Counted from the stretch's first letter, positions 1 through 8,735 are shown. The stretch is 64,000 nt of DNA from a bacterium (GCA_030017475.1 JASEIO010000001.1:37334-101333), one strand, 5' to 3'. Notes: generated by a model not told the origin, from the sequence alone. Translations and numbers: made by a program.

Positions 1-40
1 AGGCATGAGAAAACTTCATACATTTTGGCTGGAAGCCTGA
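1..40 (+). CDS. possible C-terminal end of the gene before fliP (fliO position), partial
   Basis: A short open frame enters from the left edge and stops at TGA 38-40; its last residues read KLHTFWLEA. In flagellar clusters with the order fliO-fliP-fliQ-fliR this slot is taken by fliO, a small membrane protein with a poorly conserved C-terminus. Position is the only support, and twelve codons are too few to recognise a family. Confidence 0.25.
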   Translation, partial: GMRKLHTFWLEA

Positions 41-78
41 TTATAGTTACAACAACTAATAGAGACTGGGAGAGGAGA

Positions 79-834
79 TTGAAGAGATATATTATTATAT
101 TTGTACTTATAGCCTCTTTTCTTGTTTTTTCCTTTAAACCCGCCTTTTCACAACACATACCTATTCCCAAAATAGATATTGGAATTACAGAAGCAAAGGG
201 TCCACGAGAGGTTACCTTAGCATTACAGATCTTATTCTTACTTACCATCTTGACATTAGCCCCCTCGATTGTTATTATGCTTACATCCTTTATAAGGATT
301 ATGGTAGTACTTTCCTTTGTCAGACGTGCCTTAGCTACTCAAGAGATGCCACCTCAGCAGGTTATAGTGGCCTTGGCCTTATTTCTCACCTTCTTTATTA
401 TGGCTCCAACAATCAGCAAAATAAATAAGGAGGCTGTACAGCCTTATTTGCAAGGGAAGTTTACTCTTGAACAGGCTCTTTCCAAAGCCATTGAACCCAT
501 TCGAGAATTTATGTTTCGCTATACAAGGGAGAAGGATATTGCATTATTTATGAAAATGGGTGATTTGGGAAGACCTGCAAATAGAGAAGATGTCCCTACT
601 TATACCTTGATTCCTGCCTTTATGATCTCTGAACTATCTACTGGATTTCGTATGGGGATTTTATTGTTTATTCCATTTCTGGTTTTAGATATGGTGGTAG
701 CATCAACCTTAATGTCTATGGGAATGATAATGCTTCCACCAGTTATGGTTTCTTTGCCCTTCAAGATATTATTATTTGTTTTAGTAGATGGCTGGCATTT
801 AATTACACGTTCATTGGTCTTATCTTATCATTGA
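79..834 (+). CDS. fliP: flagellar type III export gate protein FliP
   Basis: FliP is a core subunit of the flagellar export gate and assembles with FliQ and FliR in the inner membrane at the centre of the basal body. The sequence has an N-terminal hydrophobic segment with a signal-peptidase-like site (AFS before Gln, about residue 24). The family stretches VLSFVRRALATQEMPPQQV and STGFRMGILLFIPFLVLDMV follow, and the C-terminal end is hydrophobic. I prefer the TTG start at 79 because GGGAG lies six bases upstream and the resulting 251 residues fit the family. A TTG at 25 is also in frame but has no ribosome site. The gene heads the run fliP-fliQ-fliR-flhB-flhA-flhF-flhG, so its identity is secure; only the start is open. 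Confidence 0.95.
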   Translation: MKRYIIIFVLIASFLVFSFKPAFSQHIPIPKIDIGITEAKGPREVTLALQILFLLTILTLAPSIVIMLTSFIRIMVVLSFVRRALATQEMPPQQVIVALALFLTFFIMAPTISKINKEAVQPYLQGKFTLEQALSKAIEPIREFMFRYTREKDIALFMKMGDLGRPANREDVPTYTLIPAFMISELSTGFRMGILLFIPFLVLDMVVASTLMSMGMIMLPPVMVSLPFKILLFVLVDGWHLITRSLVLSYH

Positions 835-877
835 TGATGCAGAATGCGAAAATAAGAGGGGTGAAATAAAGGAAGGG

Positions 878-1144
878 ATGATTACCCAAGGATTTATAAT
901 TGCTTTAGCCAGAGAAACCTTGTTAACTGTAATTATGGTATCTGCTCCAATGCTTGGTTTTGGATTAGTGGTTGGTTTGGCTGTATCGATTTTTCAAACT
1001 GTCACCTCTATCCAGGACCAAACCTTAAGCTTTGTACCAAAAATCTTAGCTGTTCTTCTGTCTATGATTCTTTTTGGCGGATGGATGATTAGAACGCTTA
1101 TGGATTTTTTTATCAGGCTGTCTAATCTCCTACCCACAATATAA
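878..1144 (+). CDS. fliQ: flagellar type III export gate protein FliQ
   Basis: FliQ is the small two-helix subunit of the flagellar export gate; several copies pack around FliP and FliR. The 88-residue length and the two long hydrophobic segments (about residues 15-40 and 50-75) are typical. The signature VSIFQTVTSIQDQTLSFVPK lies in the loop between them. A strong ribosome site (GGAAGGG) directly precedes the ATG. The gene sits 43 bases after fliP and 75 bases before fliR. Confidence 0.95.
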   Translation: MITQGFIIALARETLLTVIMVSAPMLGFGLVVGLAVSIFQTVTSIQDQTLSFVPKILAVLLSMILFGGWMIRTLMDFFIRLSNLLPTI

Positions 1145-1145
1145 T

Positions 1146-1180
1146 TATAAGCTATAAGCTGTAAGGATTAAGCAGTAAGC
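1146..1180. repeat. tandem 7-base repeat array (five units)
   Basis: Five consecutive 7-mers fill the fliQ-fliR gap: TATAAGC, TATAAGC, TGTAAGG, ATTAAGC, AGTAAGC. They share TAAG at positions 3-6. The array is not coding. AAGGATTA (1163-1170) could pair with TAATCCTT (1198-1205), which is followed by more T, so the gap may also form a weak hairpin. Fifteen bases (CTGTAAGGATTAAGC) recur exactly at 6547-6561. Confidence 0.7.
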
Positions 1181-1219
1181 TTTTCCTTATTTTAGTCCTA
1201 ATCCTTTTTTGATTCAGTT

Positions 1220-2008
1220 ATGGATTATGAGTTATTGATCAATCAATTTCAGTTGTTTTTTCTTATATTTTCGCGCATTGCAGGGATGTTTGCTTTTGCA
1301 CCATTTTTTGAAAGTCCCACAATTCCAATGATGGCTAAGGCAGGGTTATCTCTTTTTGTAACTGTAGTGTTATTTCCTATGGCAAGTAGCCATTTTGAGA
1401 TTAGCATACCTCATCAATTTTTCCCATACAGCTTGTTAGTTATCCAGGAAGTAATTATTGGTCTTATTATCGGGGTTTTATGCACCATTATGTTAACTGC
1501 ATTTTCATTATCAGGGGAGCTTTACTCATTTCAAATGGGATTGGGAATCATAAATGTGTTTGATCCATTGTCCGAAAGAGAGGTGCCAATAATTGGTCAA
1601 TTTGTGGGTCTCATAGCCCTTCTAATATTCATAACCTGGGGTGGACATCATATGTTATTAGAGGCAATCTACAAAAGTTTTAAGGTCCTACCCATTCTTC
1701 CATTAAAGGCTGTAAATTCCTTAGCCTCTTCAGTTGTAGATATATTTTCCAAGATGTTTCTTGTTGCCTTTATGATTGGCTCACCTATTATTGGGGTTCT
1801 ATTTATAATTACTATGGTTATGGGTATATTAGCAAAAGCAACACCACAGATGAATGTGATGATGGTCGGTTGGCCAATACAGATAGTAGTGGGGATAATT
1901 ACCTTGATTCTCCTTTTACCTTTATTATACGATGCTACGATTTCGATCTTTAACTCCCTTTTTAACAATATAGACACAATCATACGGAATATAGGAGGCA
2001 TTAAATAA
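1220..2008 (+). CDS. fliR: flagellar type III export gate protein FliR
   Basis: FliR completes the FliP/FliQ/FliR export gate. The 262-residue protein is almost entirely hydrophobic, with about six membrane segments. It carries the FliR pattern: an early FFLIFSRIAGMFAFAPFF segment, a middle QMGLGIINVFDP motif, and a late ATPQMNVMMVGWPIQIVVG motif. No clear Shine-Dalgarno sequence precedes the ATG, in contrast to fliQ; the upstream gap is taken by a heptamer array and a T-rich stretch. Length, order and motifs leave little doubt about the call. Confidence 0.95.
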   Translation: MDYELLINQFQLFFLIFSRIAGMFAFAPFFESPTIPMMAKAGLSLFVTVVLFPMASSHFEISIPHQFFPYSLLVIQEVIIGLIIGVLCTIMLTAFSLSGELYSFQMGLGIINVFDPLSEREVPIIGQFVGLIALLIFITWGGHHMLLEAIYKSFKVLPILPLKAVNSLASSVVDIFSKMFLVAFMIGSPIIGVLFIITMVMGILAKATPQMNVMMVGWPIQIVVGIITLILLLPLLYDATISIFNSLFNNIDTIIRNIGGIK

Positions 2009-2072
2009 ACGTCTACATCCTGGAAATTCTACAACTTATATAATGGATAGAACGCTAGCAGAAACCTAAAAT

Positions 2073-2105
2073 ATTCCAGGATTCCACCATTCCAATTGTT
2101 GGTGG
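2073..2105. repeat. 8-base tandem repeat with a small hairpin, fliR-flhB gap
   Basis: Three 8-base units (ATTCCAGG, ATTCCACC, ATTCCAAT) follow one another at 2073-2096. The end of the array can fold as CCACCA (2084-2089) with TGGTGG (2100-2105). A second perfect small hairpin, CGAAC-TAG-GTTCG (2108-2120), ends just before the flhB ribosome site. There is no T tract, so this is not a convincing terminator. Confidence 0.5.
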
Positions 2106-2132
2106 AGCGAACTAGGTTCGATAGGTGTAAGA

Positions 2133-3272
2133 ATGGAGGAGGTTTTTAACTCTCAACTGTCAACTGTGGACTGTGAATTAAAGATAGACCTACAGCTTTT
2201 TGCTGCTGAGGATGAGGGTAGAACAGAGGATCCGACTAGTAGAAAGATTTCGAAGGCAAGGCAAAAGGGTCAGGTAGCAAAATCAGCTGAAATTTCACAA
2301 ATCTCAACGACCCTTGTCTGCCTTTTCCTTCTTTCCTTACTTGGCTCTTATTATCTCACTGAATTATATAGATTTATTTATACTACCATATCAAATATCC
2401 ATGCCATAGATTTCACACCTGGGAATATCTCGATGATTATGGTAAATACAATCCTACTTTTTCTGAAGATAACCTTGCCAATAATGGTGACTGCGGTGGT
2501 TGTAGCTATAGTCACCAATATGATTCAGGTAGGGTTTATGTTTACCATGGAGCCACTAAAACCTGATCTTTCAAAGCTTAAGCCAAGTATGTCAAAGATT
2601 TTCAATAGATTATTGATATCCAAAAAGACCCTATTTGAGTTTGCCAAATCTATTGCCAAACTTGCAATTATTGTCTATATTGCCTACAGATTTATTAAGG
2701 CAAGATACTTGGATCTACTTTTATTGATAGAGATGCATCCGTTATCTTCTTTCTTCCTTGTAGCAAAGATTGCCTATCAATTAGCTATGGTCATCCTTCT
2801 TCTTTTAATCATTATAGCAATTTGTGATTATTTTTATCAAAAACGTGAATGGAAAGAAAGTTTAAAGATGACCAAACAAGAGGTAAAAGACGAATATAAG
2901 ATGTTGGAAGGGGATCCATTGATTAAGAGTAGGATAAGAGAAAGACAAAGGGAGGCAGCAAGGCGTCGGATGATGCAGGAGATTCCAAAGGCAGATGTAG
3001 TGATTACCAATCCTACTCATATTGCTGTAGCCATTAGATACGTAGCTGAATATATGGCTGCACCAGTTGTAGTAGCAAAAGGAGAGGGTTTTGTAGCTCG
3101 GAGGATTGTGGAGATTGCAGAAAAGGCAGGTATACCAGTTGTGGAAAATAAACCTTTGGCTGAGGCACTCTATCGCTCTACAGAGGTGGGAGAAGAGATT
3201 CCTGAAGAGCTTTATCGGGCTGTGGCTGAGGTACTATCGTATGTTTACAGAATGAGAGAAAGAGCCGTGTAA
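2133..3272 (+). CDS. flhB: flagellar export switch protein FlhB
   Basis: FlhB sits beside the export gate and switches the substrate class from rod/hook to filament proteins after cleaving itself. The N-terminal family motif is present (IDLQLFA, then EDPTSRKISKARQKGQVAKS), followed by four membrane segments and a basic cytoplasmic domain. The autocleavage motif N-P-T-H is at about residues 293-296. The ATG has an AGGTG six bases upstream. The first 18 residues are unusual because they are encoded by a heptamer repeat array (2153-2173). GTG 2166, inside that array, is an alternative start and would give an N-terminus closer to the usual family length. Confidence 0.95.
   Translation: MEEVFNSQLSTVDCELKIDLQLFAAEDEGRTEDPTSRKISKARQKGQVAKSAEISQISTTLVCLFLLSLLGSYYLTELYRFIYTTISNIHAIDFTPGNISMIMVNTILLFLKITLPIMVTAVVVAIVTNMIQVGFMFTMEPLKPDLSKLKPSMSKIFNRLLISKKTLFEFAKSIAKLAIIVYIAYRFIKARYLDLLLLIEMHPLSSFFLVAKIAYQLAMVILLLLIIIAICDYFYQKREWKESLKMTKQEVKDEYKMLEGDPLIKSRIRERQREAARRRMMQEIPKADVVITNPTHIAVAIRYVAEYMAAPVVVAKGEGFVARRIVEIAEKAGIPVVENKPLAEALYRSTEVGEEIPEELYRAVAEVLSYVYRMRERAV
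2153..2173. repeat. 7-base tandem array at the 5' end of flhB
   Basis: Three consecutive 7-mers, TCAACTG, TCAACTG and TGGACTG, followed by the related TGAATTA, lie in the first codons of flhB as annotated. If translation starts at the ATG, they encode the non-conserved residues before the IDLQLFA motif. If it starts at GTG 2166, most of the array is untranslated. Confidence 0.6.
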
Positions 3273-3281
3273 AAGATGTTC

Positions 3282-3317
3282 AAGGAACAAGGATCGAGGT
3301 TTTTTGCCTTGCTCCTT
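3282..3317 (+). other. 11-base-pair hairpin between flhB and flhA
   Basis: AAGGAACAAGG (3282-3292) can pair with CCTTGCTCCTT (3307-3317) with one G-T wobble, around a 14-base loop that contains a T6 run. It lies immediately before the flhA ribosome site (AAGG at 3324-3327). There is no T tract after the stem, so it is more likely an RNA stability or processing element than a terminator; that role is inference. Confidence 0.45.
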
Positions 3318-3332
3318 TAGTTTAAGGTGGAT

Positions 3333-5393
3333 ATGGCTGTTGGGGCAGATGTATTAGGTAGACCGCATTGGATGCAGAAGACTGATGTTTTGGTATCAAT
3401 TGGTGTATTGTGTATAGTGATAATGATGGTCATACCCCTTCCTCCGTTTATTCTTGATCTTTTTATTGCTGCAAATTTGACTATAGGTATTGCTGTCATT
3501 TTGACCACTATGTATATACTGAAGGCAGTTGAGTTTACTGTTTATCCAAGCCTTTTGTTAATAGTTACAGTGTATAGATTGGCCTTAAATGTCTCTTCAA
3601 CCAGGATGATATTGCTCGGTAGGGGGGAGGAGATTGGTATAATTAAGGCATTTGGTACATTTGTTATTGGAGGAAATTATGTAGTAGGGATTATCATATT
3701 TTTGATCCTTGTGATGATACAATTTATGGTAGTTGTAAGGGGAACAACCCGTGTTTCTGAAGTGGCTGCAAGATTCACTTTGGATGCCATGCCTGGGAAA
3801 CAGATGGCGATTGATGCCGATTTAAATGCTGGTTTAATCACTGAACAGGAGGCAATTGAAAGAAGAATGGAGATAAGAAAGGAGGCAGATTTTTATGGGG
3901 CTATGGATGGTGCATGTAAGTTTGTGCAGGGAGATGTTATGGCAGGACTTGTGATCACGATAATAAATATTATTGGTGGATTAATAATTGCTATCTGGAT
4001 TCTAAAATTAGAACCAATGGCCGCGGTTAAGAAATATACTATCTTAACTGTAGGGGATGGATTGGTGGCCCAAATTCCATCATTACTTATCTCAGTAGCT
4101 ACAGGATTACTCGTAACAAGGGCTGCTTCAGAAGCTAATTTAGGGACAGACTTAACCACTCAATTAACTGCTAAACCAAAGGTTCTATGGATTGTATCAG
4201 GTGCCTTGGCATTCTTGGCGATTACACCTTTACCTACTTTACCATTATTGACCTTATCAGGGGGAAGTGGATTTCTGGCCTATGTGCTGTCAAAGAGTCA
4301 GAAACAGATGGAGGTAGAGAAGGTAGAGGCAAAAAAAAGGGAAGAAGTGGAACGGGCAAAAAGGCCAGAGTCGGTTATGTCCCTTCTGCAGGTTGATCCA
4401 ATGGAGTTGGAGATTGGATATTCCCTTATTCCCTTAGTTGATCCTGAACAGGGTGGAGATTTATTGGATAGGGTAACAATGATCCGGCGCCAAATGGCTA
4501 TGGATTTAGGATTGGTTGTACCACCAATAAGGATAAGGGATAACATGCAGCTTCGGCCAGATACCTATGTGATTAAGATAAAAGGGGTGGAGGTGGCCAA
4601 AGGGGGGATAAAGGTAGATCATTATTTAGCTATGAATCCAGGTACAGCCACAGAAGAGATAGAAGGAGAGAAAACTATTGAGCCTGCTTTCAAACTTCCA
4701 GCAATCTGGATTACTGAAGCGGAGCGTGAAAGGGCTGAGATGGCAGGTTACACTGTGGTTGATGCACCATCAATTGTAGCCACTCATTTGACTGAGGTTA
4801 TAAGGAGAGATGCCCCAGAGTTACTTGGACGTCAAGAGGTACAAACATTGCTTGACAATGTAAAACAGAAATATCCCACCTTGGTTGATGAGTTAGTTCC
4901 AAATGTCTTAACTGTAGGAGAAGTCCAAAAGGTTTTACATAGTTTACTAAAGGAAGGGGTTTCTATTAGAAATTTAGTTACAATCTTGGAGGTTTTAGCA
5001 GATTTTGCCCCAAAGACAAAGGAGATACCTATATTAACTGAGCAGGTAAGGATTGCATTAGCCAGGCAGATTTGTAATCAATACAAGACAGAAGAAGGGA
5101 TCTTACCAGTTATTACCTTAGATCCCACTTTAGAAGAGACAATCACAAAATCGATAAAAGAGAATAGGATTGTTCTTGAGCCCGCTACATTGCAGAAGAT
5201 CTTATCTAATCTATCCGGAGAGATGAATAAGGCAGCTTTGCAAGGGTATCAGGCCTTGGTTTTATGTTCATCTAAAATAAGAAGGTATCTAAAGGATTTA
5301 ACCATTCGCAATCTTCCTACCTTGGCAGTTCTTTCCTATGATGAGATTATACCTGATATAGAGGTAAGATCTGTAGGGATGGTGAGGATATAA
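3333..5393 (+). CDS. flhA: flagellar export protein FlhA
   Basis: FlhA is the large export-gate subunit: an N-terminal membrane domain couples proton flow to export, and a cytoplasmic domain forms the nonameric docking ring for substrates and chaperones. The first 310 or so residues carry about eight membrane segments. The FHIPEP signature is present in the cytoplasmic loop (ARFTLDAMPGKQMAIDADLN, about residues 144-163). The rest is the soluble C-terminal domain, ending in SYDEIIPDIEVRSVGMV. ATG 3333 is preferred over the in-frame GTG 3327 because AAGG lies five bases before it; this gives 686 residues, normal for the family. It is followed one base after the stop by flhF. Confidence 0.96.
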   Translation: MAVGADVLGRPHWMQKTDVLVSIGVLCIVIMMVIPLPPFILDLFIAANLTIGIAVILTTMYILKAVEFTVYPSLLLIVTVYRLALNVSSTRMILLGRGEEIGIIKAFGTFVIGGNYVVGIIIFLILVMIQFMVVVRGTTRVSEVAARFTLDAMPGKQMAIDADLNAGLITEQEAIERRMEIRKEADFYGAMDGACKFVQGDVMAGLVITIINIIGGLIIAIWILKLEPMAAVKKYTILTVGDGLVAQIPSLLISVATGLLVTRAASEANLGTDLTTQLTAKPKVLWIVSGALAFLAITPLPTLPLLTLSGGSGFLAYVLSKSQKQMEVEKVEAKKREEVERAKRPESVMSLLQVDPMELEIGYSLIPLVDPEQGGDLLDRVTMIRRQMAMDLGLVVPPIRIRDNMQLRPDTYVIKIKGVEVAKGGIKVDHYLAMNPGTATEEIEGEKTIEPAFKLPAIWITEAERERAEMAGYTVVDAPSIVATHLTEVIRRDAPELLGRQEVQTLLDNVKQKYPTLVDELVPNVLTVGEVQKVLHSLLKEGVSIRNLVTILEVLADFAPKTKEIPILTEQVRIALARQICNQYKTEEGILPVITLDPTLEETITKSIKENRIVLEPATLQKILSNLSGEMNKAALQGYQALVLCSSKIRRYLKDLTIRNLPTLAVLSYDEIIPDIEVRSVGMVRI

Positions 5394-5394
5394 A

Positions 5395-6537
5395 ATGATG
5401 AAATATAAGAGATATGAAGCTCCAACATTACAACAGGCAATCTTAAAAATGACAATTGATTTGGGGAAGGATGCGATTTTGGTTAGCCATAGAACTACAA
5501 GAAAAGGAGGACTTTTTGGATTATTTGGAAAGAAGGTAGTGGAGGTAACAGGGGCTCTGCCTTCTCGGATTAAGAATCCTTCCACCTCTTCCCCTGAGGT
5601 TAAACCTTCCATTACTTCTCCTTCTAAGGTTAAAGGCAATAATCCCCAAGGTGATGAGATAAATGAGATTCAAAGGGAACTTCAAGAGATAAAGCAGAGG
5701 ATGGAAATAATGTTTGAGGAGATGAAAGTAGGGGTTTCTTCCAAATATCCTGGGAAGTCCGGAGAGCTGTATATGCGGTTGATCCAGTCAGAGGTGGAGG
5801 AGGGGTTAGCAGAAGATTTGATAAAAAAGATAATAGCGGAGTCGTCTTCGAAGGAGCTTGAAGACAAAAGTTTGTTGCAGCACAACTTAGAGAGATGCAT
5901 TATGGATTTGATTGAGGTCTCTGGTCCAATAAAACTTGACTCCCACCCAAAGGTAGTTATTTTGGTTGGACCAACAGGTGTGGGAAAGACTACCACCTTG
6001 GCTAAATTAGCAGCAGACTTCGCTTTTGAGAAGGATTGTAAGGTAGCTTTAATTACTATAGATACCTATAGGATCGCTGCAGTAGAACAATTAAAAACTT
6101 ATGCTGAGATTTTAGGTGTTCCTTTGCATATTGTATTTTCTCCTCAAGAATTTGGGGAGGCCATCCGACAATTGGAAAATTTTGATTTAATTTTGGTAGA
6201 TACTGCTGGTAGAAGCCAAAGAAATCACCAGCAGATGCAAGAATTGAAAATATTTATTGAGAATTGCGGGTTTGAGCTTGAGAGTATTTTATTATTAAGT
6301 GCTACTACCAAATATAAAGAGATGCTTGATATTACGGAGAGCTTTAAAAAGGTATCCTTTAATAAAATCCTCTTTACCAAGCTTGATGAAACAGTTACCT
6401 TTGGTCCTATCTTGAATATTTTGACTAAGGTTCCCAAGCCCTTGTGTTACGTAACCTTAGGGCAAAATGTTCCTGAAGATATAGAGGTTGCTGATCCGAA
6501 AAAGATTGCAAGATTAATCCTTGAGGAACAAAAATAA
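5395..6537 (+). CDS. flhF: signal-recognition-particle-type GTPase FlhF
   Basis: FlhF is an SRP-family GTPase that, with FlhG, sets the position and number of flagella. The N-terminus is the basic B domain (MKYKRYEAPTLQQAILKM), followed by a Pro/Ser-rich linker and a short coiled coil (about residues 85-110). The NG domain follows, with P-loop GPTGVGKTTTLAKLA at about residues 192-206, DTYRIAAVEQLKTYA, DTAGR and the guanine motif TKLDE. The length (380) is normal. ATG 5395 and ATG 5398 are adjacent; the GGTGAGGA at the end of flhA acts as ribosome site. Coupling to flhA and flhG supports the call. Confidence 0.95.
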   Translation: MMKYKRYEAPTLQQAILKMTIDLGKDAILVSHRTTRKGGLFGLFGKKVVEVTGALPSRIKNPSTSSPEVKPSITSPSKVKGNNPQGDEINEIQRELQEIKQRMEIMFEEMKVGVSSKYPGKSGELYMRLIQSEVEEGLAEDLIKKIIAESSSKELEDKSLLQHNLERCIMDLIEVSGPIKLDSHPKVVILVGPTGVGKTTTLAKLAADFAFEKDCKVALITIDTYRIAAVEQLKTYAEILGVPLHIVFSPQEFGEAIRQLENFDLILVDTAGRSQRNHQQMQELKIFIENCGFELESILLLSATTKYKEMLDITESFKKVSFNKILFTKLDETVTFGPILNILTKVPKPLCYVTLGQNVPEDIEVADPKKIARLILEEQK

Positions 6538-6547
6538 AGATCTTAAC

Positions 6548-6568
6548 TGTAAGGATTAAGCTTAAAGG
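6548..6568. repeat. 7-base tandem array, flhF-flhG gap
   Basis: Three 7-mers in a row (TGTAAGG, ATTAAGC, TTAAAGG) belong to the same TAAG-type sequence as the array between fliQ and fliR. CTGTAAGGATTAAGC at 6547-6561 is identical to 1159-1173. It lies in untranslated sequence about 45 bases before the flhG start. Confidence 0.6.
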
Positions 6569-6612
6569 AAACTTAATTTTTTAATCTTATAGATTAGTAA
6601 ATGGGAGGGAAA

Positions 6613-7479
6613 ATGAGTGATCAAGCGGAAAGGCTAAGGGAATTGGCAGAAAAGAATAATTCGAATTCACCTTGTAAGGTTATCGCTATAACTTCGGGTA
6701 AAGGTGGTGTTGGAAAGACGAATTTAGCTGCGAACCTGGCCATATCGTTTTCTAAGATACGGAAAAAGGTTTTAGTTATGGATGCCGATTTGGGCCTGGC
6801 TAATGTGAATGTTATTCTTGGACTTATCCCCCCTCCACGGTATAATCTTTATCATGTAATCACAGGGCAGAAAACGCTTTCTGAAATAGTTTCGGAAGGA
6901 CCAGGAGAAATTAAACTGGTTGCTGGGGCATCTGGTGTACGTGAGGTGGCAAATCTGTCTGAAGATACGAGAAAGGAGTTCATTTCTCATTTAAATGATC
7001 TGCAGGATTCAAATGACCTTATTCTGATTGATACAGGAGCAGGTTTATCTCAAAATGTCCTATCCTTTGTTTTGGCTTCGGATCAGGTGATTTTGATCAC
7101 TACTCCTGAACCAACCTCGATTGCCAATGCTTACGGGGTTATTAAAGTAATTTCGCAAGAAGATCAAGATACAAATATTAAATTGATTGTTAATCGAGTG
7201 AAAAACATCTTAGAGGGAAAGCGAGTAGCTGATAGAATAATAAATATAGCTGCCCAATTCCTTAATATGAGAGTGGAAACCCTTGGATATATCTTAGAAG
7301 ATCCATTAGTTGGTAAGGCAGTAAGGATGCAGAAGCCATTTATATTGAATTTCCCAAATTCAAAGGCAACTTTATGTATAAATCATATAAGAGATAGATT
7401 GATAAATATTAATGCGGAGCCCCAGAAAGAAAAAAGGTTCAGCCTATTTTTTGAGAATCTTTTTAGGAGAAGATTATAG
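6613..7479 (+). CDS. flhG: MinD/ParA-type ATPase FlhG (FleN, YlxH)
   Basis: FlhG is a MinD-like ATPase that stimulates FlhF and limits flagellar number. The deviant Walker A box SGKGGVGKTNLAANLA begins at about residue 28. VMDADLGLANVNVILGL and the switch-like LILIDTGAGLS follow, and the C-terminal part is amphipathic, which fits membrane targeting. The start is ATG 6613 because GGGAGGG lies just before it; the upstream in-frame ATG 6601 lies in front of that ribosome site and has none of its own. The 288-residue length is standard. The TGA/ATG spacing from flhF and the position before fliA are the usual arrangement. Confidence 0.94.
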   Translation: MSDQAERLRELAEKNNSNSPCKVIAITSGKGGVGKTNLAANLAISFSKIRKKVLVMDADLGLANVNVILGLIPPPRYNLYHVITGQKTLSEIVSEGPGEIKLVAGASGVREVANLSEDTRKEFISHLNDLQDSNDLILIDTGAGLSQNVLSFVLASDQVILITTPEPTSIANAYGVIKVISQEDQDTNIKLIVNRVKNILEGKRVADRIINIAAQFLNMRVETLGYILEDPLVGKAVRMQKPFILNFPNSKATLCINHIRDRLININAEPQKEKRFSLFFENLFRRRL

Positions 7480-7539
7480 ATTATGAAGAGAGCAGTAATT
7501 CTACTTTTAGGTATTTGAGAAGCTTTTAACATTTTTTTC

Positions 7540-7568
7540 TTGCGTTATGATGGAAGGGATGGTATAAT
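7540..7568 (+). promoter_or_regulatory. sigma-70-type promoter before the small membrane gene and fliA
   Basis: TTGCGT (7540-7545) and a perfect TATAAT (7563-7568) are separated by 17 bases. The -10 box ends only six bases before the ATG at 7575, so the transcript would start at or next to the start codon. This implies a leaderless or nearly leaderless message for the first gene and a fliA input separate from read-through out of flhG. Confidence 0.65.
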
Positions 7569-7574
7569 AGAAAG

Positions 7575-7880
7575 ATGATTAGTAGATTCATGCATTGGGT
7601 CGCTATCTTTGCCTCTTTATTAAATGGAGTAACTACCTTTCTTAAATTTTTTGGTGCCATAAGTGGGTCAAATCTATTTGTAATTGTTGTTACTCGTATG
7701 ATGGTTACATTTATAATCTTTTGTGGCATTGGCTTTATAATTAAACGAATAGTTTCTTACAAGATTCCTCAGTTATTGGAAACTGGTGGAGGGCTTGGAG
7801 GGCATGTTGATTATTCATTGCCAGCTACTTCACCTGTTACAGAAGGTAAAAAAAAGGAACAGGCTGAGGAAGAAAAGTAA
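7575..7880 (+). CDS. small membrane protein of unknown function between flhG and fliA
   Basis: I do not recognise a family. The 101-residue product has two hydrophobic segments (about residues 8-30 and 40-62). A soluble tail that starts Gly-rich (LETGGGLGGHVDY) ends in a Lys/Glu-rich run (KKKEQAEEEK). The ATG lies six bases after the TATAAT of a strong promoter and has no convincing ribosome site, so translation would be leaderless or weak. It lies 75 bases before fliA and probably shares its transcript. A role in flagellar biogenesis is suggested only by position. Confidence 0.65.
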   Translation: MISRFMHWVAIFASLLNGVTTFLKFFGAISGSNLFVIVVTRMMVTFIIFCGIGFIIKRIVSYKIPQLLETGGGLGGHVDYSLPATSPVTEGKKKEQAEEEK

Positions 7881-7955
7881 ATAATTTTTCTTTTTTCCAT
7901 GTTTTCCCGTTTTCCATACTTACACAGATTCAGAGAGCTGATTTGAAGGTGAGTG

Positions 7956-8735
7956 ATGGCGAAGTCAGAAGAGGAAATTTGGAAGCAGTATAAAAAGACA
8001 GGGGATCCAAAATTAAGAGAAGAGTTAATCATAAGATATGCCCCCATGGTTAAATACATTGCTGGAAGAATTGCAGTTTCTACTCCTCCATCAATTGAAT
8101 ATGATGATTTAGTAAGTTATGGCGTCTTAGGGTTGATTGATGCTATTGAAAGGTATGATCCTAAACATGGATCAAAGTTTAAGACTTATGCTACGAGTAG
8201 GATTAAAGGATCAATCTTTGATGAATTAAGGTTACTTGATTGGGTACCAAGACAGATTAGAAGAAGGTCAAAGCAGCTTGAAGGTGTATATGCAGAGTTA
8301 GAGAGTAAATACGGAAGGGCAGTTAGAGATGAGGAAGTAGCTGAGGAGTTGGGGATAGGTGTGGAGGAGTTGCAAAATCTTATCACGAGCGTAAGTGGCA
8401 CATCTCTTATTTCTTTAGAAGATATGAAACATTTAGGTGATGATGATGAAGTGGCTATGTTTTCCACAATTGAAAACCCTGAGACTCAAAATCCAGAGGC
8501 AATTTTAGAAAAGGAAGAGGTGAAGAATCTTCTTGTTGAGGCAATCAATAGACTTCCACAAAAGGAACGTGAAGTTATTACTCTTTACTATTATGAGGAA
8601 TTGACTCTAAAGGAGATTGGTGAAGTTCTTGGTGTTACTGAGTCAAGGATTTCTCAACTTCATACTAAGGCAATTTTAAGACTTCGTGGATTTCTTTCTA
8701 AGATGAGAAGAGTATCCAAAGGTTCAGTTGCCTAA
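7956..8735 (+). CDS. fliA: RNA polymerase sigma factor for flagellar genes (sigma-28, FliA/WhiG family)
   Basis: This sigma factor directs late flagellar and motility promoters. Region 2 is clear (DDLVSYGVLGLIDAIERYD then KFKTYATSRIKGSIFDELR), region 3 follows (WVPRQIRRRSKQLE), and region 4 is the C-terminal helix-turn-helix (LTLKEIGEVLGVTESRISQL). The 259-residue length is typical of FliA/SigD. ATG 7956 has GAAGGTG five bases upstream and directly follows an in-frame GTG. I found no clear sigma-28 promoter inside the window, and no anti-sigma gene flgM. The genes before and after belong to the flagellar regulon. Confidence 0.95.
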   Translation: MAKSEEEIWKQYKKTGDPKLREELIIRYAPMVKYIAGRIAVSTPPSIEYDDLVSYGVLGLIDAIERYDPKHGSKFKTYATSRIKGSIFDELRLLDWVPRQIRRRSKQLEGVYAELESKYGRAVRDEEVAEELGIGVEELQNLITSVSGTSLISLEDMKHLGDDDEVAMFSTIENPETQNPEAILEKEEVKNLLVEAINRLPQKEREVITLYYYEELTLKEIGEVLGVTESRISQLHTKAILRLRGFLSKMRRVSKGSVA

